Shown piece by piece: positions 8,162 through 16,042 of a stretch of 64,000 bases of DNA (the first letter of the stretch is position 1; each line of letters opens with the position of its first letter). This DNA is from Actinomyces naeslundii (lineage in GTDB: Bacteria > Actinomycetota > Actinomycetes > Actinomycetales > Actinomycetaceae), in the NCBI RefSeq assembly GCF_001956585.1, contig NZ_MSRR01000013.1, forward strand, positions 1-64,000, read 5' to 3'. The position numbers were made by a program, and so were the translations under genes. Below the pieces are notes generated by a model. It did no database searches. It had not been told where the DNA came from and was given only the letters and a program-made list of their open reading frames with translations.

Positions 8162-8410
8162 TGCCTGCGCAGATACCCATCCTCCTCAAGTAGCAGAGGC
8201 GCCGTGCCGTTGGTCTCTTCTCGGTGACCGCTTGGTCGAGAGGTCGGGATTCAGGACTGTTGACCCAGGTCCGAGCGGTTGGTTGACATGCGGCTGCGAA
8301 GGGTTGGCCGACGACGTCGGGGCGGGCAGGAGCGGCGACTGGCAGCCGCCTGGCGCCACTGCGCTTAAGGGGGCGAGATAGATGTCGTACCTCTGGGGCA
8401 CCATCGGTTC

Positions 8411-9664
8411 ATGAGCTCCTCACCCGTCCTTCTTCCCATCCTGCTGCTCCTGGTCGGTCTGGCGATCGGGGTGGTCATCGGCTACATCGGCGCGATCGCC
8501 CGGCGCACCACCGCGGCCCGCTCGGACCACGAGCAGGTGGCGGAGCTGCGGGCCCAGGCCGCCCAGTGGCAGGCGCGGGCCGAGGAGCTGTCCTCGCGCA
8601 CCCAGGTGGCCGAGGAACGTGCCGAGCGGGACGGCTCCGTGCTGCGGGCCCTGGCACCGGTGCGCAGCCAGCTCGAGCAGGTGGGGACCCGGGTGGAGTC
8701 CCTGGAGAAACAGCGAGCCGAGCAGCACGCGGCCCTGGCCGAGCAGCTGCGGGCCACCGCGCTGCGCGAGCAGGACCTGGCCCGCTCCACCGCCTCCCTG
8801 GAGGGTGCGCTGCGCTCGCGCTCGGCGCGTGGCATGTGGGGCGAGGTCGAGCTGGCCAGGGTCCTGGAGGCCTCCGGGATGATGCGGCACGTGGACTTCT
8901 CCGAGCAGCGCACCATCGGGGCACTGGTTCAGAGGCGCGGCGGCCTGACAGGCCCGGCCTCCGGTGAGGGCGCTGCAGGCCGGTCCCGGCCCGACGTCGT
9001 CGTCCACCTGCCCGGGGACGGGTACCTGGCCGTGGACGCCAAGGCGCCTATGGACTCCTACCTGGCGGCCACCGCCGTCCAGGGCGCCGGCCCGGAGGAC
9101 GAGTCCCAGCGAGGCGAGCTCCTAGCCGCTCACGCCAAGGCTCTGCGCGGACACGTCGACCAGCTGGCCACACGCCGATACGACCGGGCTCTGGGGGACT
9201 CGCCCGAGCTCGTGGTGCTCTTCGTCCCGGCTGAGGCCGTGCTCTCGGCCGCTCTGGAGGCAGACCCCGCGCTTCTGGAGCACGCGCTGGGGCGCGGAGT
9301 CGCCCTGGCCTCACCGGTGACGCTACTGACCCTGCTACGCACCTGCGCCACGGCCTGGGCCCGCACCGCCGTCAACGACGACGCCCGCGAGCTGCTGGAG
9401 CTCGGCCGAACCCTCTACGAGCGGCTGGGGACCGTCGCCAGCCATCTCGATGCCCTGGGTGGGGCGCTGCGGCGCAGCGTGACCGCCTACAACAAGGCGG
9501 TCGGCTCCATGGAGAACCGGCTGCTGGTGACCGCCCGCTCCCTGGAGACTCTCGGTGAGCAGGTGGACTCCCCCACACTCATCGGCGCAGATGCCGCCCA
9601 GGTGCGCACCTTCACCGCGCCCGAGCTCACCGCCGAAGGACAGACCGACCCGACAGCGCTGTAA
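8411..9664 (+). CDS. rmuC: DNA recombination protein RmuC
   Basis: A 417-residue RmuC family protein. An N-terminal membrane helix (ILLLLVGLAIGVVIGYIGAIA) is followed by a long coiled coil (about 35-135, rich in Ala/Glu/Arg/Gln) and the RmuC nuclease-like domain with the family block SARGMWGEVELARVLEASGM and the PDVVVHLPGDGYLAVDAKAPMDSY segment, which carries the PD-(D/E)XK-type D...DAK. RmuC limits inversions and other recombination at repeats. The start ATG at 8411 gives an N-terminus that begins directly with the helix. It is divergent from the esterase gene. Confidence 0.9.
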   Translation: MSSSPVLLPILLLLVGLAIGVVIGYIGAIARRTTAARSDHEQVAELRAQAAQWQARAEELSSRTQVAEERAERDGSVLRALAPVRSQLEQVGTRVESLEKQRAEQHAALAEQLRATALREQDLARSTASLEGALRSRSARGMWGEVELARVLEASGMMRHVDFSEQRTIGALVQRRGGLTGPASGEGAAGRSRPDVVVHLPGDGYLAVDAKAPMDSYLAATAVQGAGPEDESQRGELLAAHAKALRGHVDQLATRRYDRALGDSPELVVLFVPAEAVLSAALEADPALLEHALGRGVALASPVTLLTLLRTCATAWARTAVNDDARELLELGRTLYERLGTVASHLDALGGALRRSVTAYNKAVGSMENRLLVTARSLETLGEQVDSPTLIGADAAQVRTFTAPELTAEGQTDPTAL

Positions 9665-9826
9665 TGCGTGCCACACTTCCGGACCATGACGATTAACCGT
9701 TCCATGGCGTCTATCAGGGAGTGTTGCCTCTCATCTCATGACTGGCTGACACGCTCCACAACCGTACTCATGTCCATGTGAGTGAGGCGCACCCCGCTTC
9801 ATCGGACACCGTCGAAGGAAGAGACC

Positions 9827-10084
9827 ATGCTGTCAATCATCGGAATGATCATCGCCGGCGCCATCATCGGAGCCCTGGCTCGACTCATCATGCGGGGCGA
9901 GCAGAACATCTCGGTGCTGTGGACCATCGTGCTGGGCGCCGTGGGCGCACTCATCGGAAGCACGGTTGCCGGATTCTTCGGCGTCGCTCAGACCGCCGGC
10001 ATCGACTGGATCCGCTGGGCCCTGTCCATCATCGCCGCCATCGTCGCGATCTCCATCTACCTGAGCGTCACCGGCCGGAAGTAG
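9827..10084 (+). CDS. GlsB/YeaQ/YmgE family stress-response membrane protein
   Basis: An 85-residue, three-helix, glycine-rich membrane protein of the transglycosylase-associated (GlsB/YeaQ/YmgE) family: MLSIIGMIIAGAIIGALARL, then VLWTIVLGAVGALIGSTVAGFFG and a third helix ending in YLSVTGRK. GGAAGAG sits 4-10 nt before the ATG at 9827, which decides this start over an in-frame upstream ATG at 9782. GlsB-type proteins are often encoded beside Asp23/Gls24 genes, as here. A perfect 21-bp hairpin follows, so it is probably a separate transcript from the Asp23 operon. Confidence 0.85.
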   Translation: MLSIIGMIIAGAIIGALARLIMRGEQNISVLWTIVLGAVGALIGSTVAGFFGVAQTAGIDWIRWALSIIAAIVAISIYLSVTGRK

Positions 10085-10097
10085 ACCCTCGGCGCCC

Positions 10098-10146
10098 CGA
10101 AGCGGGTTTCATGGAGGCACTCATCGCCTCCATGAAACCCGCTTCG
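10098..10146. terminator. 21-bp perfect hairpin after glsB
   Basis: The left arm at 10098-10118 and right arm at 10126-10146 are perfect complements over 21 bp (CGAAGCGGGTTTCATGGAGG core) with a 7-nt loop ACTCATC. It lies 14 bp past the glsB stop. It probably acts as a terminator, although the stem is unusually long and no U tract follows. Confidence 0.65.
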
Positions 10147-10373
10147 CCGTTCTTGTGACGCAAGCCATGGCCTGGAGGCGTGAGGATTCCCCGGCCGGCA
10201 ACGTCCTCCTATCAGCGCGGCAGTCATGACGGATAGCAAAGACAGTCGGTCAAGACGGCCAGTTACACGAGCCGGCCACGGAAGCCACCGGGCACCTTGA
10301 CAGAACAGTTGCTGGCCCGCGCACCACCACATTCCGTCACTATCCATCTCACGGATCAACGAAAGAGGCTCTC

Positions 10374-10850
10374 ATGAGCAACAACGACATTCCCCAGACC
10401 GGCCAGCAGCGCGAGCGCAACGAGCAGGCCGAGGAGGACAAGTCCCCTCGCGGTCCCCTCCAGACCTCGCACGGCGTGACCACCATTGACGAGAACGTCG
10501 TCGCCAAGATCGCCGGTATGGCCGCTCGTGAGGTGCCCGGCGTCTACGACATGGGCAACGCCGTGCGCCGCGCCTTCAGTGCGGTGACCGACCGCATCCC
10601 CAACGCCCAGACCAACGTCGCCGGTGGCATCAGCGTCCAGAAGGGCGAGACCCAGGCCGCCGTCGAGGTCACCGTGGTGGTCGAGTACGGCGTCTCCATC
10701 GTCGAGGTCGCCGACGCCATCCGCCGCAACATCATCGAGCAGATCGAGGGCACCACCGGCCTGGAGGTCGTCGAGGTCAACATCAACGTCACCGACGTCC
10801 ACCTGCCTGACGACGACTCCGACGTCGCCGAGGCCACCGACCTCAAGTGA
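10374..10850 (+). CDS. Asp23/Gls24 family envelope stress protein
   Basis: A 158-residue protein. After a polar N-terminal tail (1-33) comes the Asp23 domain: HGVTTIDENVVAKIAGMAAREVPGVYDM, a hypervariable turn, then VAVEVTVVVEYGVSI-like strands and the helix VADAIRRNIIEQIEGTTGLEVVEVNINVTDVHL. Asp23 coats the inner membrane face in Firmicutes and is anchored by AmaP. It is the first gene of the main block; AAAGAGG precedes the ATG. The product is highly acidic at its C-terminus. Three further Asp23-like genes follow. Confidence 0.9.
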   Translation: MSNNDIPQTGQQRERNEQAEEDKSPRGPLQTSHGVTTIDENVVAKIAGMAAREVPGVYDMGNAVRRAFSAVTDRIPNAQTNVAGGISVQKGETQAAVEVTVVVEYGVSIVEVADAIRRNIIEQIEGTTGLEVVEVNINVTDVHLPDDDSDVAEATDLK

Positions 10851-10881
10851 TCCATCCCGACGCCTGATCTGAGGAGTCCTC

Positions 10882-11058
10882 ATGAAGACAACGCACCTGG
10901 CCCTCCTGGTGGGCCTGTTCCTTGGAACCATCCTCGCCTTCGGCTCCTTCGCCGACTTCGTCCTGGTGACCCTGTGCGGCCTGGCCGGATTGGCGGTGGG
11001 CCTCTACCTGGAGGGCCGGGTCGATGTCCGAAGCATCCTGGATCGGCGAAGGAAGTGA
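10882..11058 (+). CDS. DUF2273 small integral membrane protein
   Basis: A 58-residue protein starting MKTTHLALLVGLFLG, with two hydrophobic helices and a basic end (SILDRRRK). This matches the small DUF2273 proteins regularly found between asp23-type genes. GAGGAG lies 6 nt before the ATG at 10882. It is 31 bp after the first asp23 gene and its stop is 2 bp before the next start. It is likely to help anchor Asp23-type proteins at the membrane, by analogy. Confidence 0.8.
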   Translation: MKTTHLALLVGLFLGTILAFGSFADFVLVTLCGLAGLAVGLYLEGRVDVRSILDRRRK

Positions 11059-11060
11059 AG

Positions 11061-11477
11061 ATGGCGATCGCGACCCAGCCGGCGATCACGCAGCCGGGGC
11101 CCTCCCGGGATGAGGACTCCTCCCGGGAGCAGCGCGGAGTCACCACCATTCCGGCCCGAGTCGTCGCCCAGATCGCCGCCCAGGCCGCCTATGAGACCGG
11201 CAACGTCGGTTCCAACGCCGGAGGGCTCCTGGGAATCGGCACCCGCCGCAACTTCGCCTCCCGACCTGAAGCCCAGTGCGAGCTCTACGGACAGGTCGCT
11301 GTCCTCCACCTCAACCTCGGCCTGGTCTTCCCCACGCCACTGACCTCCACCATCGAGGACCTGCGCGCGCACGTGCGCAGCCGCGTCGAGCACCTCACCG
11401 GGCTGCGCGTCGGCAAGATCGCCATCGAGATCTCCTGGCTCAATCCGAGCAGCCACGTCAGGAAGAGCCTGAAATGA
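11061..11477 (+). CDS. second Asp23-like protein
   Basis: A 138-residue protein. A polar tail (1-24) is followed by RGVTTIPARVVAQIAAQAAYETGNVG, the Asp23 opening, an inserted Gly/Asn loop (about 50-65), then the beta strands (LYGQVAVLHLNLGLVFP) and a helix with EDLRAHVRSRVEHLTGLRVGK. The start ATG at 11061 follows GGAAG and lies 2 bp after the DUF2273 stop; the longer frame from 10974 would overlap that gene entirely. It ends in an ATGA overlap with the next gene, so the two are translationally coupled. Confidence 0.85.
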   Translation: MAIATQPAITQPGPSRDEDSSREQRGVTTIPARVVAQIAAQAAYETGNVGSNAGGLLGIGTRRNFASRPEAQCELYGQVAVLHLNLGLVFPTPLTSTIEDLRAHVRSRVEHLTGLRVGKIAIEISWLNPSSHVRKSLK

Positions 11478-12022
11478 GAGCACCCATCCAGAAACTCATT
11501 CGTCGCCCGTCCCGCAGCGTGCCCAGTGTCATCCTGGCGCTGCTGCTGCTCACCGCAGGAGGACTGGGGGCCTGGCTGCTGGGGCACCGGATCGTGAACG
11601 GCACCTGGCCAGACCGGGCCGCCTCCACACTCGACGCCATCGAATCCACCACCCTCGGATCCGCCACAGTACTCATAACCGCCGGGATCGCCGCCGTATG
11701 CGGCCTGGTCATGATCCTCATGGCCCTGTGGCCGGGGGTCCCCGAGCGCGTCGAGATCCTCCCCGACGCCGTCCCCGGCCAGACCGCAGTAACGCGCCGG
11801 GACCTGTCCGGACTGGTGAGAACCCAGATCGAGCAGGTCGACGGGGTCCACAGCGCCACCGTCAGAGTTCGCCGCTCACGGGTCGACGTCGTCGTCCTCA
11901 GCGTCCTGGACGACCTCACCCCGGTACGAGAAGCCGCCCGCAAGAAGGCCGATGAGGCCCTGCAGGCGTTCAAGCCCGAGGGCATCGCACGCAGCCGAGT
12001 GCGGATCAGGCACACGAGCTGA
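11474..12022 (+). CDS. DUF6286-type membrane protein of the Asp23 block
   Basis: A 182-residue protein with two membrane helices (SVILALLLLTAGGLGAWLLG; a second around LITAGIAAVCGLVMILMALW) and a soluble C-terminal domain. The latter (VTRRDLSGLVRTQIEQVDGVHSATVRVRR) looks like the DUF6286 domain seen in actinobacterial Asp23 clusters, itself Asp23-like in pattern. It is coupled to the gene before by ATGA. It probably works as a membrane anchor for the Asp23-like proteins. Confidence 0.75.
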   Translation: MRAPIQKLIRRPSRSVPSVILALLLLTAGGLGAWLLGHRIVNGTWPDRAASTLDAIESTTLGSATVLITAGIAAVCGLVMILMALWPGVPERVEILPDAVPGQTAVTRRDLSGLVRTQIEQVDGVHSATVRVRRSRVDVVVLSVLDDLTPVREAARKKADEALQAFKPEGIARSRVRIRHTS

Positions 12023-12035
12023 AAGGGAGAACACT

Positions 12036-12683
12036 ATGCGTTCAGTCTCCGGAGTCCTCAACAGGACAGTCCTGGCCGGCTGCGGCCTTCTCATCACGGC
12101 AGCGGCATCCTGGCTGCTTGCCTCCGGCCTCGGTACCGGTCGGTCATGGCCCGACGTCGCCCCGCTCCTGGCCACTGCGCAGGACCGGGTGGACAGCCTC
12201 ATCACGCCCCAGGCGCACTGGCTCCTGCCGACCACCGCGCTGGCGTCAGTGCTCGCCTTCATCGCTGGGCTGGTCCTACTCGCCATGCAAGTCCCCCGCA
12301 AGGCGGCCGCCTCGCCCCTGAGATTCAGCGACTCCGAGGGCGTCCTGCTGGCCACCGTCAGCCCCGACGTCCTGGCACAGGCCCTGTCCGAGCGGGCCCA
12401 GGACGTCCCCGGGGTGGAGCGGTGCTCGGTGTGGGTCACTGGTTCCCCAAGCAGTCTGTGGCTCCAAGGGGTCGCCACTGTGTCCCAGGGCTGCGAGGTC
12501 GAGTGGACCGTCGCCGCTCTCAGGCGCCGACTCGAGGATGACGTGACCACGTCCCTGGATACGCGCCCCAGACAAGTCGACATCCTGGTGCGTCTGGAGC
12601 GCTCCTCGAACTCGCGCAACATCTCGCAGACCGTCACAGGACGGCATGCGCCCGAGAGCACCGGGGACGGCGATGACACATGA
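12036..12683 (+). CDS. AmaP-like alkaline-shock membrane anchor
   Basis: A 215-residue protein of the same plan as its neighbour: helix LAGCGLLITAAASWLLASG, an extracytoplasmic loop of about 40 residues, helix LASVLAFIAGLVLLAMQV, then a cytosolic domain (SDSEGVLLATVSPDVLAQALSERA onward) ending in a polar tail. This is the AmaP architecture. GGGAG is 7 nt before the ATG at 12036. Its end overlaps the sigma-factor start by 11 bp. Sequence similarity to Firmicute AmaP is weak by eye, so the name rests on architecture and context. Confidence 0.7.
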   Translation: MRSVSGVLNRTVLAGCGLLITAAASWLLASGLGTGRSWPDVAPLLATAQDRVDSLITPQAHWLLPTTALASVLAFIAGLVLLAMQVPRKAAASPLRFSDSEGVLLATVSPDVLAQALSERAQDVPGVERCSVWVTGSPSSLWLQGVATVSQGCEVEWTVAALRRRLEDDVTTSLDTRPRQVDILVRLERSSNSRNISQTVTGRHAPESTGDGDDT

Positions 12684-13320
12684 GAAGCAGGACGAGGCAG
12701 TGCCGGCACCTCGCCCGCGTCCACACCACGCCGCACCACCGAGCGCTTCGTCCTATGACAGGGACCGCTACCTGGTCCTGCGCGCCCAGGACGGAGACAT
12801 CAACGCCTTCGAACAGCTCGTCGAGCGTTACCAGGGGCGTCTGTTCCGCACCGCCTACATGATCGTGCGAAACCGTCACGACAGTGAGGACATCGTCCAG
12901 GAGACCCTCATCCAGGCCTGGCGCAGTCTTCACCTGGTCAGAGAGCCTGCCGCCTTTCGGAGCTGGCTCATGCGGATCTGCACCAACAAGGCCACCAGCA
13001 TGACGCGCAAGCGTCAGCGTCGGGCTACCGATCCCTACGACTCCGAGAGCCTCGAGACCGCGAGCGCCATGGCGGGAACGACTTCGAGCAGCACCACTGA
13101 CCCGGCCGAGTCCAGCGAGGTCAACGCCCAGATCGAGGCACTGGCCGACCTGCTGGCCTCCGTGCGGCCCGAGCTGCGCATCGTCTGGGTGCTCCGAGAG
13201 GTCGACGACATGTCCTACGAGGAGATCGCCCAGGCCCTGAATCTCACCGAGTCCACCGTCCGCGGGAGGCTGGCACGCGCTCGCGCTCTCGTCATGCGCC
13301 AGATGAAGGAGTGGTCATGA
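12673..13320 (+). CDS. ECF-type RNA polymerase sigma factor in the Asp23 block
   Basis: A 215-residue sigma-70 family protein of ECF layout. Region 2 (about 42-95) has DAFEQLVERYQ-like DGDINAFEQLVERYQGRL, then HDSEDIVQETLIQAWRSL. Region 4 (about 155-205) has LRPELRIVWVLREVDDMS-type sequence, YEEIAQALNLTESTVRGRLAR as the helix-turn-helix. A Ser/Thr/Ala linker separates them. It overlaps the AmaP-like gene by 11 bp and the next gene by ATGA, so it is made from the same transcript as the envelope-stress proteins. No zinc-binding anti-sigma factor is present; the gene immediately downstream is the positional candidate. Confidence 0.9.
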   Translation: MTHEKQDEAVPAPRPRPHHAAPPSASSYDRDRYLVLRAQDGDINAFEQLVERYQGRLFRTAYMIVRNRHDSEDIVQETLIQAWRSLHLVREPAAFRSWLMRICTNKATSMTRKRQRRATDPYDSESLETASAMAGTTSSSTTDPAESSEVNAQIEALADLLASVRPELRIVWVLREVDDMSYEEIAQALNLTESTVRGRLARARALVMRQMKEWS

Positions 13321-13865
13321 GCACTGCCAACCAGCTCTCACGCAGCGCCCGACGCTCGACGGCGTCGGCCAGGCCATTCACCCGGTCTCACGAGCAGGAT
13401 GACGCGGACACGCGGGAGTACCTGCGCCTGATCGCCTCCCTCCACGAGGAGTGGGACCGGCTGGAGTCTCAGGCGAGCGCCTCGGTCATGCCGCAGCGCC
13501 ACTTGATGGAAGCCGTCATCGCCGAGACCCGTCACGGCGCCCAGGTGCAGATGCCCGCCACCGATCTGGGGCCCTACAGCATGTCCGAGTTCTCGCTGCG
13601 AGCGCTCATCCGACGAGCTGTGGACTCCGTACCCGGCGCGCGCGCCCTGCGGTCCTCCTTCGAGCACGCGCCTTCGGGCGAGGATCACCGCGGCCTGGGG
13701 GTTCCAGAGACCATCTCCTGCCGGATCTCCGCCCACGTCAACGCGGGCAGCCTGCCGCAGCTCGCCCAGCGGGTCCGCGACGCCGTTCGAGGAGCCTGCC
13801 ATGAGAACCTAGGAGTGTCCCCGACCGTCAACGTCCACATCGAGGATCTCCACGATGACGACTAG
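13317..13865 (+). CDS. Asp23-like protein with N-terminal extension, downstream of the sigma factor
   Basis: A 182-residue protein. The N-terminal half (1-95) is polar, with a helix (TREYLRLIASLHEEWDRLES). The C-terminal half has the Asp23 pattern in shortened form: LRALIRRAVDSVPGARAL, then ISCRISAHVNAGSLPQLAQ and VRDAVRGACHENLGV. It starts by ATGA overlap with the sigma gene (13317-13320). Such tight coupling usually marks a sigma-factor partner, so it may sense or bind the sigma factor; that is inference. It overlaps the next gene by 11 bp. Confidence 0.65.
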   Translation: MSTANQLSRSARRSTASARPFTRSHEQDDADTREYLRLIASLHEEWDRLESQASASVMPQRHLMEAVIAETRHGAQVQMPATDLGPYSMSEFSLRALIRRAVDSVPGARALRSSFEHAPSGEDHRGLGVPETISCRISAHVNAGSLPQLAQRVRDAVRGACHENLGVSPTVNVHIEDLHDDD

Positions 13866-14226
13866 CCTCTCAGCAGCCGAGCTGGCAAACCTGGTCACTG
13901 CTGTCCCCGGCGTACGAGGAATCGAGCCGGGGATAGGCAGCACGTTGAGGGCGATCGGCAGTCACATCCGGCAGCAGGACCCTCGTCAGGCCCGCTTCGG
14001 AGTCGTCGTCGAGGCGGGTTCACGCAGGGCCGTCATCGAGATCGGTATCGACGGCTCACGGCCCGTCAGGGAGATCGTGCACGACGTCCAGGAGACCATC
14101 ATTCAGTCTCTGTCGGAGGCGGGCGAGCCCGACGACACCTCCGAGGCACGCGAGGACTACGGCTCCCCCGGCGTCGGGGGCCGGAGCACTCCCCAGGTCA
14201 CAGTGCGGGTGCAGTCCCTGCTGTAG
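13855..14226 (+). CDS. fourth Asp23-like protein, end of the block
   Basis: A 123-residue protein with a compact Asp23-like pattern: LANLVTAVPGVRGIEPG, then FGVVVEAGSRRAVIEIGIDG and REIVHDVQETIIQSLSEAG, with an acidic/Gly-rich stretch before a last strand QVTVRVQSLL. It overlaps the previous gene by 11 bp. A 19-bp perfect hairpin 49 bp downstream ends the operon. Similarity to canonical Asp23 is remote. Confidence 0.65.
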   Translation: MTTSLSAAELANLVTAVPGVRGIEPGIGSTLRAIGSHIRQQDPRQARFGVVVEAGSRRAVIEIGIDGSRPVREIVHDVQETIIQSLSEAGEPDDTSEAREDYGSPGVGGRSTPQVTVRVQSLL

Positions 14227-14275
14227 GCACCCGATCCGCAGCGATTCCCCGCCCTCGTGCAGATCCCAGCACGAG

Positions 14276-14318
14276 CCGACGTCGGGCCACCGGTGGCTGA
14301 CCGGTGGCCCGACGTCGG
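14276..14318. terminator. 19-bp perfect hairpin between convergent genes
   Basis: Arms at 14276-14294 and 14300-14318 are perfect complements (CCGACGTCGGGCCACCGGT core) with a 5-nt loop GGCTG. It lies between the end of the Asp23 block (plus) and the permease gene (minus), so it can serve as a bidirectional terminator. Confidence 0.8.
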
Positions 14319-14341
14319 ATATGGGGTGAGGAGGGCGCTAC

Positions 14342-15928
14342 TCAGTGACGCTCGCGGACGACCACGCCCGAGACGTCGGCATCCTCCAGGCGCACCACGC
14401 GCGAGCCGGAGACGATCCGGTGCCCCAGCCAGATGGCCCCGAAGACCGGCAGACCGATGTAGGAGGAGAGCACCTCCAGCAGCTGGCCCTTGAAGACGGC
14501 CTCGTAGTTCTGACCCAGGATCACCAGAGCGCACAGGGTGAAGGCCAGGATCGGCCCCAGTGGGAACCAGGGCGCCCGATAGGGCAGGTCGGCCGGGTCG
14601 TTGCCCTGGAGCACGTAGGCGCGCCGGAAGCGGAAGTGGCACACGGCAATCCCCAGCCACACGATGAAACCGCACAGGGCGGAGACGTTGAGCAACCACG
14701 TGTAGGCGGTGTCCTGCCCCACCACGGCGGTGAGGAAGCCGGCGGCGCCCACCAGCGCCGTCGCCCCCAGAGCCCTCACCGGGACCCCGTGGCGGTTGAC
14801 GTAGGCGAACCAGGCCGGTGCCTGGCCCTGCAGGGCCATCGAGTGCAGCATGCGGGTCGAGGCGTACAGGCCCGAGTTCCCGGCGCTGAGCACGGCGGTG
14901 AGGATGACCGCGTTCATGATGGCGGCCGCGATCCCGATCCCCGCCCGCTCGAAGACCAGGGTGAAGGGCGAGTAGGAGATGTCGGAGGTCTCCGAGCGCA
15001 GCAGGTTGGGGTCGGTGTAGGGCACCAGGAAGCCGACCACCGCGATCGCCCCGATGTAGAAGATCATGATCCGCCAGAACACCGTGTGGATCGCCCTGGG
15101 GACGTCGCGGCGGGGGTTACGGGCCTCGCCGGCCGCCACACCCACGAGCTCGGTGCCCTGGAAGGAGAACCCGGCCACCATGAACACCGACACGATCGCC
15201 AGCATCCCGCCGTGGAAGGGGGCGTCGCCAGTGGTCCAGTTGCCGAAGCCCGCCGGCCTGCCGCCGACGATGCCGGCGATCATCGCCACGCCCGCGATCA
15301 GGAAGACGATGACGGTGACCACCTTGATGGCCGACAGCCAGAACTCGCCCTCCCCGAAGGCTCGGGCGGACAGGGCGTTGAGCGTCGTCAACAGGGCCAG
15401 GAACAACGCCGCCCATATCCATGAGGGCACCCCCGGCAGCCAGTAGGCCATGACGATCCCCGCCGCCACCAGCTCAGCAGCCACCGTGATCGCCCAGTTG
15501 AACCAGTAGTTCCACCCCATGGCGAAACCGAAGGAGGGGCTGACGAACCGGGTGGCATAGGTCTGGAAGGAGCCGGCCACCGGCATGTGCGCGGTCATCT
15601 CCCCCAGGGACTGCATGAGGAGCAGCACCATGAGGCCGATCGCCGCGTAGGCCACCAGGGCGCCGCCCGGCCCGGCCGTGGAGACCGTGGCGCCCGAGGC
15701 CACGAACAGCCCCGTACCGATGGCGCCACCGATGGCGATCATCTGCATGTGCCGGTTGGTCAGGCTGCGCTGCAGCCCGCTCTCCTCCTCCAACGCCTCG
15801 TTGGAGACCTGGTCGGGGGCGCCGGAAACCAGCGCCTCTACAGGGACGTCGCCGCCAGCGCCGGGCCGTCCGCCAGACCCGACGGAAGGAGGGCTGCTAG
15901 GGGCCGACTCGTCGTGGGAGTGTGTCAC
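14342..15928 (-). CDS. amino-acid permease, AAT/LysP type
   Basis: A 528-residue APC-superfamily permease with 12 hydrophobic segments. Helix 1 carries the family motif IAIGGAIGTGLFVASG; FSFQGTELVGVAAGEARNP is the signature after helix 6, and NAVILTAVLSAGNSGLYASTR is typical of the amino-acid transporter (AAT) family, closest in look to lysine permeases. About 60 polar residues precede helix 1. The GTG at 15928 is chosen; a GTG at 15985 would add 19 residues of unlikely composition. The exact substrate is not certain. Confidence 0.88.
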   Translation of the reverse strand: MTHSHDESAPSSPPSVGSGGRPGAGGDVPVEALVSGAPDQVSNEALEEESGLQRSLTNRHMQMIAIGGAIGTGLFVASGATVSTAGPGGALVAYAAIGLMVLLLMQSLGEMTAHMPVAGSFQTYATRFVSPSFGFAMGWNYWFNWAITVAAELVAAGIVMAYWLPGVPSWIWAALFLALLTTLNALSARAFGEGEFWLSAIKVVTVIVFLIAGVAMIAGIVGGRPAGFGNWTTGDAPFHGGMLAIVSVFMVAGFSFQGTELVGVAAGEARNPRRDVPRAIHTVFWRIMIFYIGAIAVVGFLVPYTDPNLLRSETSDISYSPFTLVFERAGIGIAAAIMNAVILTAVLSAGNSGLYASTRMLHSMALQGQAPAWFAYVNRHGVPVRALGATALVGAAGFLTAVVGQDTAYTWLLNVSALCGFIVWLGIAVCHFRFRRAYVLQGNDPADLPYRAPWFPLGPILAFTLCALVILGQNYEAVFKGQLLEVLSSYIGLPVFGAIWLGHRIVSGSRVVRLEDADVSGVVVRERH

Positions 15929-16042
15929 CCAACCGAGGGTAATCGTCGAGCACGCAACCCGTCGTTCACGTTCGGCCTGTCTCACGCGCCCTGGCCTGTG
16001 CTGACGCTCACGGTCGACGGAGCTGCCGGGGCGGCCGCGGTC

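Noticed and set aside
11276-11473. Extended N-terminus for the DUF6286-type gene
   Set aside because: The longer frame lies wholly inside the upstream Asp23-like gene and has no ribosome site; the ATGA start at 11474 fits the coupled operon.
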